5,493 bases of DNA from Sphingomonas sp. UBA4766. Its GTDB lineage: Bacteria > Pseudomonadota > Alphaproteobacteria > Sphingomonadales > Sphingomonadaceae. Made by a program: the position numbers and the translations under genes. Within the stretch, counting starts at the first letter, position 1; every line of letters starts with the position of its first letter. Below are positions 1-5,493 of this stretch, in pieces. Below the pieces are notes generated by a model. It did no database searches and was not told the DNA's origin. It worked only from the letters and a program-made list of their open reading frames with translations. Location: positions 21,688 through 27,180 of the forward strand of contig DHHS01000081.1 of the NCBI GenBank assembly GCA_002403415.1, written 5' to 3'.

Positions 1-1997
1 ACGAATTCTTCATGGTGCGCGTCGCGGGCCTCAAGGGGCAGCAGATGCAAGAGGCCGACCGGCTATCGGTTGACGGGCTGAATTCGAGCCAGCAACTTGC
101 CGCGATCATCGCCGAGGCGGACGCGCTGGTCGAAAGCCAGCGCGTCGTGTGGCGGGCGTTGCGGGGGTTGCTTGCGGAAACCGGGATCACCGTGCTCAGC
201 TCGCGCACGATTGACGAGGCCGTGACGGCGGAAGAGTTGGCTTGGCTGGAAACACATTTTCGCGAGCAGATTTTCCCGATCCTGACCCCGCAAGCGCTCG
301 ACCCGGCGCATCCGTTCCCGTTCATGCCGAACAAGGGACTGGCGGTGATGTTCGACCTGATACGCGAGGCCGATGGCGAGCCGGTGCGCGAGCTGGTGAT
401 GTTGCCAGCGCCCATGCCGCGCTTTGTGCGCCTGCCGGGGGAGGCGGCGCGCTATGTTGCGGTCGAATCGCTGGTCAAGCGGTTCTCCGCGCTGGTGTTT
501 CCGGGATATCGCAAGGTCGGTGCGGCCGAATTTCGTGTGCTGCGCGACAGCGATATCGAAATTGAGGAAGAGGCGGAGGACCTGGTCCGTCACTTCGCCA
601 ATGCAATCAAGCGGCGGCGGCGCGGGCGCGTCATCCGGCTGGAACTGGAATCGGGGATGCCCGAAGTGTTGGGCGATGTGCTGCGCGGCGAGCTGGGCGG
701 TGGCGATGCGTTTGTGACCGAAGGGGGCGCGTTTCTGGGCGTCGGCGCGCTGGAGGCGATTGTTGATGAGGATCGGCCCGACCTTAAGTTTCCTCCTTAT
801 TCGCCGCGCTTTCCCGAACGGATTCGCGAATATGGCGGCGATTGCTTTGCCGCGATCCGGGCGAAGGACATTGTCATTCACCACCCCTATGAGAGTTTCG
901 ATGTCGTGCTTGCTTTCCTGCGACAAGCAGCGAGCGACCCCGATGTCGTTGCGATCAAGCAGACGCTGTATCGTGCGGGCAAACAACCCGCCGTCATCAA
1001 CGCGCTGATCGCCGCCGCTGAGGCTGGCAAGTCAGTGACCGCCGTTGTCGAATTGAAAGCGCGGTTTGACGAGGAGCAGAACATGCTCTGGGCGTCAGCG
1101 CTGGAGCGGGCGGGCGTGCAGGTGGTCTATGGCTTTATCGACTGGAAAACCCACGCCAAGATTTCGCTGGTCGTGCGCCGCGAAGGGACCGAGTACCGCA
1201 CCTATTGCCACTTTGGCACCGGCAATTATCACCCGATTACCGCGCGGATTTACACCGATTTGAGCTTTTTTACCGCCGATCCGCGGATTGGGCGCGATGC
1301 CGCGCAAATGTTTAACTATGTCACCGGCTATGTCGAGCCGACCGACATGGAGTTGCTGAGCATGAGCCCGCGCAACCTGCGTGCGACGCTGGTTGAGCTG
1401 ATCGACGCCGAAATCGCGCTTGCCCGTAGCGGCAAACCGGCGACGATCTGGGCGAAGATGAATTCGCTTGTCGACCCCGCGATCATCGAAAAACTCTATG
1501 AAGCCAATAATGCGGGCGTCGAAATCGATCTGGTCGTGCGCGGCATTTGCTGTCTGAAGCCCGGCGTTCCCGACATGAGCGAGCATATCCGCGTCAAGTC
1601 AGTGATCGGCCGGTTCCTGGAACACAGCCGCATCTGGGCGTTCGGCAATGGCCGGGTGCTGCCCAATGACGGCGCGAAGCTGTTCATTTCGTCCGCCGAC
1701 TGGATGCCGCGCAATTTCGATCGCCGGGTAGAATATATGCTGCCGATCCTGAACCCGACGGTGCATGACCAAGTGCTTGACCAGGTTCTGGTCGCCAATC
1801 TCATCGACAATGAACAAAGTTGGGATTTGCAAAGCGACGGCAGCTATGTGCGCGCGTCGCCCGGTGATCGGCCGTTCAACCTGCACCGTTATTTCATGAC
1901 CAATCCGTCGCTGTCGGGGCGTGGTGCGGCGCTTGCGCAGAGCGATGCCGTGCCAAAGTTATCGCTGCGGCGGCGCACCGCGCGTACGAACGGATAA
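1..1997 (+). CDS. ppk: Polyphosphate kinase 1 (PPK1), 5'-truncated by the window edge
   Basis: PPK1 reversibly transfers the ATP gamma-phosphate onto growing inorganic polyphosphate through a phosphohistidine intermediate. The frame is open from the first bases: GAA TTC TTC precedes the ATG at 12, giving EFFMVRVAGL, which matches the internal LDEFxxVRxAxL motif of PPK1. So the ATG at 12 is Met inside the protein, not the start; by comparison with E. coli about 50 core residues lie to the left. Counting that Met as 1: rest of the N domain to about 60, head domain about 60-267, then the two PLD-like catalytic domains to about 634. The autophosphorylated His is H381 (KTHAKISL, E. coli H435), the second catalytic His is H538 (LEHSR, E. 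coli H592), and the Mg-site arginines are R321 and R351 (ARFDEE). SSADWMPRNFDRR is also present. The protein ends in a basic tail (LRRRTARTNG). First gene of a pair with ppx. The catalytic half looks intact. Confidence 0.97.
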   Translation, partial: EFFMVRVAGLKGQQMQEADRLSVDGLNSSQQLAAIIAEADALVESQRVVWRALRGLLAETGITVLSSRTIDEAVTAEELAWLETHFREQIFPILTPQALDPAHPFPFMPNKGLAVMFDLIREADGEPVRELVMLPAPMPRFVRLPGEAARYVAVESLVKRFSALVFPGYRKVGAAEFRVLRDSDIEIEEEAEDLVRHFANAIKRRRRGRVIRLELESGMPEVLGDVLRGELGGGDAFVTEGGAFLGVGALEAIVDEDRPDLKFPPYSPRFPERIREYGGDCFAAIRAKDIVIHHPYESFDVVLAFLRQAASDPDVVAIKQTLYRAGKQPAVINALIAAAEAGKSVTAVVELKARFDEEQNMLWASALERAGVQVVYGFIDWKTHAKISLVVRREGTEYRTYCHFGTGNYHPITARIYTDLSFFTADPRIGRDAAQMFNYVTGYVEPTDMELLSMSPRNLRATLVELIDAEIALARSGKPATIWAKMNSLVDPAIIEKLYEANNAGVEIDLVVRGICCLKPGVPDMSEHIRVKSVIGRFLEHSRIWAFGNGRVLPNDGAKLFISSADWMPRNFDRRVEYMLPILNPTVHDQVLDQVLVANLIDNEQSWDLQSDGSYVRASPGDRPFNLHRYFMTNPSLSGRGAALAQSDAVPKLSLRRRTARTNG

Positions 1998-2000
1998 GGG
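1995..2000 (+). promoter_or_regulatory. Ribosome binding site of ppx, overlapping the ppk stop codon
   Basis: The TAAGGG hexamer contains the ppk stop codon TAA and an AAGG-type Shine-Dalgarno core, five nucleotides before the ppx ATG at 2006. Terminating and initiating ribosomes would occupy the same place, which fits translational coupling of ppx to ppk. The sequence and spacing are seen directly; the coupling is inferred. Confidence 0.6.
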
Positions 2001-2005
2001 CTGGC

Positions 2006-3502
2006 ATGGCCACCTTGTTTTTTCGCAAACCGCGCGCCGAGGCGGTGGACGCGCCCCGGTTGGGCATTATCGACATCGGCTCGAACTCGGTGCGGCTGGT
2101 CGTGTATCAGGGCCCGGCGCGGGTGCCGTCGGTATTGTTCAATGAAAAGGTGATGGCCGGGCTGGGGCGGGGGCTGGGCGCGACGGGTATGATCGACCCT
2201 GTCGCGATGACGGCGGCGCGCGCGGCACTTGCCCGATTTGCCGCCGTCGCGCGCGAAATGGAGGTGAGCACGCTGCGCACGGTCGCAACCGCTGCGGTGC
2301 GCGACGCCACCAATGGTGCCGAGCTGATGGATGCGGCGCGCGCGCTTGGCCTGAGCGTTGAGTTGCTCTCGGGTGAGCAGGAGGCGATGGCGGCGGGGCT
2401 GGGCGTCGTGTCCGCCATTCCCGATGCGAACGGCATTGTCGGCGATTTGGGCGGCGGCAGCCTGGAACTGGTGCGCGTGCAAGGCGGGGTGGTTGGCGCG
2501 CGCGCATCCTTTCCGCTTGGCGTGCTGCGGCTGGTGGCGATGAAGGCGGAAGGGCCGCGAAAATTCGACCGCGCGGTCGGCAAGCTGATTGCCGCTGCCG
2601 GGTGGAGCGGCGCGGGGGCCGGTTTACCGCTTTACCTTGTCGGCGGATCGTGGCGGGCGCTGGCGCGGCTCGACATGCATCAGCGCGGCTATCCGCTGCC
2701 GATCATCCACCATTATGAAATGCCGCCCGAAGCCGTCGCACGGCTGGGCCGCACGCTAAGCCATGTCGGCAAGGGGGCGTTGCGCGGCATCCCCAATTTG
2801 TCGTCGGCGCGGTTACCGACGTTGCGCGATGCCGGCGCGTTGCTCAGCGTGCTGCTACGCCATCTCGATGCGCGCACGACGATTACCTCTGCGTTCGGTT
2901 TGCGCGAGGGGCTGCTCTATCAGGCGCTCTCCGAGGATGCCCGCGCGCTCGACCCGCTGATTGAGGCCGCGCGGGATGAGGGGCGGCGGCTCGGCCGGTT
3001 TGCCGAACATGGCGATGTGCTCGACGGGTGGATCGCGCCGCTCTTTGCCAGCGACGATGCGGCGCAGGCACGGTTGCGCCATGCCGCATGCCTGCTCGCC
3101 GATGTCGGCTGGCGGGCCAACCCGGAGTTTCGGGCCGAGCGCGGCGTGGAGATTGCGCTCCATGGCAATTGGGTGGCGATTGACGCTGCGGGTCGCGCGC
3201 AAGTGGCGCAGGCGTTGTTTACGTCGCTTGGCGGTGGGCTGACGTCGCCCGATCCGATGCCCGCGCTTGCCGATGGGCTGGCGCTGCGTCAGTCAATGGC
3301 GTGGGGGCTGGCGATGCGGCTGGGCCAGCGCTTGTCGGGCGGGCTGGCGGGCCCCCTTCAGCGCAGTCGGATTGACGATGATGGGGGCGCGATCGTGCTG
3401 ACGCTGAGCGGTGACGACCGCGCGCTTTACAGCGAAGCGGTCGAACGGCGGCACCGCGCGCTGGCGGCATTGCTGGGGCGTGGTGTCATGGTGCGGGGAT
3501 AA
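2006..3502 (+). CDS. ppx: Exopolyphosphatase, Ppx/GppA phosphatase family
   Basis: Ppx/GppA enzymes of the ASKHA (actin-like ATPase) fold remove terminal phosphate from polyphosphate; GppA members also hydrolyse pppGpp to ppGpp. The 498-residue protein begins at an ATG with a good Shine-Dalgarno 8 nt after ppk. The phosphate-1 loop is IIDIGSNSVRL (residues 21-31, D23), followed by TVATAAVRDATN (92-103), SGEQEA (122-127, holding the likely catalytic glutamate) and the phosphate-2 loop GDLGGGSLEL (146-155). GGSWRALAR (213-221) and FGLREGLLY (297-305) are family landmarks. The C-terminal part from about 320 contains an HD-like helical domain (RHAACLLADVGWR, 358-370) in which the canonical HD pair is not kept. 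No signal peptide or membrane segment is seen, so it should be cytosolic. Its place directly behind ppk favours exopolyphosphatase, but motifs alone cannot exclude pppGpp hydrolysis. Confidence 0.93.
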   Translation: MATLFFRKPRAEAVDAPRLGIIDIGSNSVRLVVYQGPARVPSVLFNEKVMAGLGRGLGATGMIDPVAMTAARAALARFAAVAREMEVSTLRTVATAAVRDATNGAELMDAARALGLSVELLSGEQEAMAAGLGVVSAIPDANGIVGDLGGGSLELVRVQGGVVGARASFPLGVLRLVAMKAEGPRKFDRAVGKLIAAAGWSGAGAGLPLYLVGGSWRALARLDMHQRGYPLPIIHHYEMPPEAVARLGRTLSHVGKGALRGIPNLSSARLPTLRDAGALLSVLLRHLDARTTITSAFGLREGLLYQALSEDARALDPLIEAARDEGRRLGRFAEHGDVLDGWIAPLFASDDAAQARLRHAACLLADVGWRANPEFRAERGVEIALHGNWVAIDAAGRAQVAQALFTSLGGGLTSPDPMPALADGLALRQSMAWGLAMRLGQRLSGGLAGPLQRSRIDDDGGAIVLTLSGDDRALYSEAVERRHRALAALLGRGVMVRG

Positions 3503-3528
3503 GCGGGGCTCAATCTTCCTCACCCCGC
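3503..3528. terminator. Small GC hairpin between convergent ppx and rnd (weak candidate)
   Basis: GCGGGG at 3503-3508 can pair with CCCCGC at 3523-3528 around a 14-nt loop. It starts right after the ppx stop and its right half lies in the last codons of rnd. A second GCGGGG at 3493-3498 could compete for the same right arm. Neither strand shows a clear downstream T-run, so it is not a convincing intrinsic terminator. It is the only secondary structure I see at this convergent junction and might work on both strands, or termination may be Rho-dependent. Confidence 0.25.
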
Positions 3529-4697
3529 GTCATTTGCAGCTTGCCGTCCTTCACCGCAAAGCCGAGCCGTCCCTCGACCAGCGCGAGCGCCTCATGGCCG
3601 AACTGCTCGTAACGCCACCCCTCCAGCATCGCCAGCCCCTCGCGCTGCCCGGCGGCCAGCGCCTCCAGCTCCTCGGTCCGCGCCAGCAATTTGGCGGCAA
3701 CGTCGATATCGCGCGCGCGAATTTTGAGCAGCAGCTTGAGCAGATCGGCAACCAGCGCGCCCTCTTTGCCCAGCCCCGGCTTGCGGTCATCGCGCGGGGG
3801 CAGTTCGTCGGTGCGGAGCGGGCGGGCCTCCCCCAATGCCGTCATCAGCCGCGCGCCAATGTCATTTTGCGCCCATGTCGCCGACAGCCCGCGCACGCGC
3901 GCCAGATCGGCCTGTTTCTTGGGCGGATTGCCCGCCAGGTCGGCGAGCGTTTCATCCTTTGCAATGCGCCCACGCGGCAAATTTTTGTCCTGTGACTCCA
4001 ACTCACGCCACCGCGCCAATGCCTTTAGCCGTCCCAGCACCTCGGGCTTGCGGCTGCCAATGCGCACCCGGCGCCATGCAGCATCGGGATCATTGCGGTA
4101 GTTTTCGGGGTCGGCGATCCGCTCCATTTCCTGATCGAGCCAGGCACCGCGCCCGGTCTTGCGCAGCCGCGCGAGCATTTTGGGGAAAATCACCGACAAA
4201 TGCGTGACATCGCCAATCGCATACTCGATCTGGCGCGAGTCGAGCGGGCGGCGGCTCCAATCGGTAAAGCGCGCACCCTTGTCGACCGCAATGCCCAGAT
4301 AGGTCTCGACCAGATTCTGGTAGCCGATCTGTTCCCCCATCCCGAGCGCCATCGCGGCGACTTGGGTGTCGAACAGCGGGTGGGGCGTCTTGCCGGTCAG
4401 GTTATAGACGATTTCAATGTCTTGGCCGCCGGCGTGAAATACTTTCAGCACGTCTTCATTGGCAGTCAGCAGGTCGAGCAACGGAGTAAGGTCGATGCCC
4501 GGCGCCATCGGGTCAATGGCGGCGGCTTCCTCACTATCGGCGATCTGGATCAGGCAAAGCTCGGGCCAATAGCTGTTTTCGCGCATGAATTCGGTATCGA
4601 CACACACGAACGGCGCGGTGCCGAGCCGCGTGCACAAGTTGGCAAGTGCCGCAGAATCAGTGATGAGGTCATGGATATGCATGTGGTTCGGTAGCAT
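3510..4697 (-). CDS. rnd: Ribonuclease D
   Basis: RNase D is a 3'-to-5' exoribonuclease of the DEDDy family that trims tRNA precursors and other small stable RNAs with two metal ions. The 395-residue product has the whole active site: motif I VDTEFMRE (D34, E36), motif II FHAGGQDIE (H88, D93) and motif III YAIGDVTHL (Y159, D163). An HRDC domain follows at about 208-290 (ALARWRELESQDKNLPRGRI), then a helical C-terminal region reaching WRYEQFGHEAL at about 361, so the usual exonuclease-HRDC-C-terminal layout is complete. An in-frame TGA lies four codons upstream of the ATG at 4697, so initiation is at 4697 or at the internal ATG at 4682 (Met6, MHIHDLITD). Relatives, as I recall them, begin like the latter. 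Neither has a strong Shine-Dalgarno. The gene converges with ppx (7-nt gap) and diverges from aspS. Confidence 0.96.
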   Translation of the reverse strand: MLPNHMHIHDLITDSAALANLCTRLGTAPFVCVDTEFMRENSYWPELCLIQIADSEEAAAIDPMAPGIDLTPLLDLLTANEDVLKVFHAGGQDIEIVYNLTGKTPHPLFDTQVAAMALGMGEQIGYQNLVETYLGIAVDKGARFTDWSRRPLDSRQIEYAIGDVTHLSVIFPKMLARLRKTGRGAWLDQEMERIADPENYRNDPDAAWRRVRIGSRKPEVLGRLKALARWRELESQDKNLPRGRIAKDETLADLAGNPPKKQADLARVRGLSATWAQNDIGARLMTALGEARPLRTDELPPRDDRKPGLGKEGALVADLLKLLLKIRARDIDVAAKLLARTEELEALAAGQREGLAMLEGWRYEQFGHEALALVEGRLGFAVKDGKLQMTRGEED

Positions 4698-4733
4698 TGC
4701 TTCATGGCGTCATCCACCCTTACCGCTACTCAA

Positions 4734-4754
4734 TTGTCAGCGCATGCTTGACAA
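4734..4754. repeat. Inverted repeat TTGTCA-N9-TGACAA
   Basis: TTGTCA at 4734-4739 and TGACAA at 4749-4754 are perfect 6-bp inverted arms separated by 9 bp; the spacer itself holds a GCATGC palindrome. The right arm overlaps the TTGACA proposed as the aspS -35 box. Size and spacing suit a dimeric regulator's half-sites, but 6-bp arms can arise by chance, and part of the symmetry may come from divergent -35-like boxes facing each other. Confidence 0.35.
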
Positions 4755-4776
4755 GTGCGGGGTGAAGCATTGTTAG
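4748..4776 (+). promoter_or_regulatory. Candidate housekeeping promoter for aspS
   Basis: A consensus -35 box TTGACA lies at 4748-4753. With a 17-bp spacer the -10 position would be TGTTAG at 4771-4776, which matches TATAAT at only three of six positions; alphaproteobacterial -10 boxes are often poor matches. Transcription from it would start at or next to the ATG at 4783, making a leaderless or nearly leaderless mRNA. The -35 is clear; the pairing and start point are inferred. Confidence 0.4.
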
Positions 4777-4782
4777 GCCGCC

Positions 4783-5493
4783 ATGCATATTTACCGCACG
4801 CACCACTGCGCCGCCCTGCGCGCCGATCATGTTGGCCAGCAAGTTCGCTTGTCCGGCTGGGTTCATAAAAAGCGCGATCACGGCGATCTTGTTTTTGTCG
4901 ATTTGCGCGACCATTACGGGCTCACTCAGATCGTGACCGAAGTGGACGGCCCCGCCTTTGCGGTGATCGAGAAGCTGCGCCCCGAAAGCGTGGTGACGGT
5001 GACGGGCACAGTCGTGGCGCGCGCGGGGGAGGCGGTTAACCCCAATCTGCCCACCGGCGCGATCGAAATCCGTGCCGAAAGTGCCGTCATCCAATCCGCT
5101 GCTCAGGAATTGCCGATGCCGGTGGCGGGCGAAGCGGACTATCCCGAGGATATTCGCCTGCGTTACCGCTTCCTCGACCTGCGGCGCGAACGGCTCCACG
5201 CCAATGTCATGCTGCGCAGCCATGTGATTGCGTCGCTGCGCCAGCGGATGATCGCGCAAGGCTTTACCGAGTTCCAGACCCCGATCCTGACCGCGTCATC
5301 GCCGGAGGGTGCGCGTGATTATCTGGTGCCAAGCCGGGTCCACCCCGGCAAATTCTATGCGCTCCCGCAAGCGCCGCAGATGTTCAAGCAATTGCTGATG
5401 GTCGCAGGCTTTGACCGTTACTTCCAAATCGCGCCGTGTTTCCGCGATGAGGATGCGCGCGCCGACCGATCGCCGGGCGAATTCTACCAGCTC
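4783..5493 (+). CDS. aspS: Aspartyl-tRNA synthetase, bacterial type, 3'-truncated by the window edge
   Basis: AspRS is a class IIb synthetase that activates aspartate with ATP and charges tRNA. The first 237 residues are present and the frame is open to the edge; bacterial AspRS is usually about 590 residues. Order: OB-fold anticodon-binding domain at about 1-105 (VRLSGWVHKKRDHGDLVFVD, 21-40), linker (YRFLDLRR, 128-135), motif 1 region (GFTEFQTPILTASSPEGARDYLVPSR), aspartate-site PQAPQMFKQLLM (195-206; Q199 and K202 match E. coli Q195 and K198), and motif 2 FRDEDARADR (220-229; R221, E223). The ATG at 4783 is preceded by a minimal AGG at 4775-4777, and MHIYRTHHC at the start fits the family. 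His33 in RDHGD, where E. coli has Leu, suggests a non-discriminating enzyme that also makes Asp-tRNA(Asn) for amidation by GatCAB. The bacterial insertion domain, motif 3 and the C-terminus lie outside. Confidence 0.97.
   Translation, partial: MHIYRTHHCAALRADHVGQQVRLSGWVHKKRDHGDLVFVDLRDHYGLTQIVTEVDGPAFAVIEKLRPESVVTVTGTVVARAGEAVNPNLPTGAIEIRAESAVIQSAAQELPMPVAGEADYPEDIRLRYRFLDLRRERLHANVMLRSHVIASLRQRMIAQGFTEFQTPILTASSPEGARDYLVPSRVHPGKFYALPQAPQMFKQLLMVAGFDRYFQIAPCFRDEDARADRSPGEFYQL

Larger units (their letters stand above)
4698..4782. promoter_or_regulatory. Divergent rnd/aspS intergenic region
   Basis: This 85-nt spacer must carry the promoters of both rnd (minus) and aspS (plus), unless one is read from inside its neighbour. 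It is more AT-rich than its flanks around 4724-4775. It contains a perfect TTGACA on the plus strand and an inverted repeat (both listed separately). On the minus strand, CTGACA and TTGTCA boxes are possible -35 elements for rnd, but I find no good -10 at a suitable distance, so I make no specific rnd promoter call. There is no hairpin-plus-T-run attenuator and no T-box-like leader; the spacer is too short for one. Confidence 0.6.

Noticed and set aside
12..14. ATG at 12 as the ppk start codon
   Set aside because: The frame is open upstream and encodes EFF, matching the conserved LDEFF motif that lies about 50 residues inside PPK1, so the true start is outside the window.
612..635. Short run of repeated CGG units in ppk
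   Set aside because: It encodes the Arg-rich KRRRRGR stretch of the head domain in frame; it is ordinary GC-rich coding sequence, not a repeat element.
63..986. A 307-codon minus-strand open frame opposite ppk
   Set aside because: It lies wholly antisense to well-conserved ppk, its protein is rich in Arg, His and Gln with no recognisable domain, and long antisense frames are expected in GC-rich DNA where stops are rare.
1095..1586. A 163-codon minus-strand open frame opposite the ppk catalytic region
   Set aside because: It covers the codons for both PLD-like domains of ppk, has no recognisable motif, and is explained by codon bias in the sense gene.
1889..2482. A 197-codon minus-strand open frame across the ppk/ppx junction
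   Set aside because: It overlaps two convincing genes, has His/Arg/Gln-rich low-complexity composition and no domain.
3411..3995. A plus-strand 194-codon frame overlapping the ppx end and antisense to rnd
   Set aside because: It starts inside ppx and runs opposite conserved rnd codons; its composition is that of an antisense shadow.
4200..4694. A plus-strand 164-codon frame opposite the rnd exonuclease domain
   Set aside because: It is antisense to the DEDDy catalytic motifs of rnd and shows no family resemblance.
4726..5259. A minus-strand 177-codon frame opposite aspS
   Set aside because: The plus strand encodes a clear AspRS N-terminal half over the same bases; the minus product has no recognisable feature.

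Overview
The window looks like ordinary chromosomal core DNA from an alphaproteobacterium, most likely a sphingomonad (Sphingomonas, Sphingopyxis or Novosphingobium type). The DNA is GC-rich with G/C-dominated third codon positions. The proteins read like alphaproteobacterial versions of their families, for example the DRSPGEFYQL stretch in AspRS and the GGSWRALAR stretch in Ppx. The genus assignment is inference from recalled family sequences; no search was run.

Layout: (1) positions 1-1997, plus strand: ppk, polyphosphate kinase 1, missing its N-terminus at the left edge. (2) 2006-3502, plus strand: ppx, a Ppx/GppA exopolyphosphatase, 8 nt after ppk. (3) 3510-4697, minus strand: rnd, ribonuclease D, converging on ppx with a 7-nt gap. 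(4) 4698-4782: a compact divergent intergenic region with a TTGACA box and a small inverted repeat. (5) 4783-5493, plus strand: aspS, aspartyl-tRNA synthetase, cut by the right edge after 237 codons. Coding density is close to complete, and the only non-coding stretch longer than 10 nt is the 85-nt rnd/aspS spacer.

ppk and ppx form a polyphosphate operon with opposing activities: Ppk makes polyphosphate from ATP and Ppx hydrolyses it from the chain end. rnd (3' processing of tRNA and other stable RNA) and aspS (tRNA charging) are divergently transcribed housekeeping genes of RNA metabolism and translation.

I see no mobile element, tRNA or rRNA gene, CRISPR array, defence island, prophage or frameshifted gene, and nothing I would call a previously undescribed system. 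The points most worth checking are the likely non-discriminating AspRS (His33), the inverted repeat over the candidate aspS -35 box with possible leaderless initiation, the rnd start choice, and the degenerate HD-like domain of Ppx.
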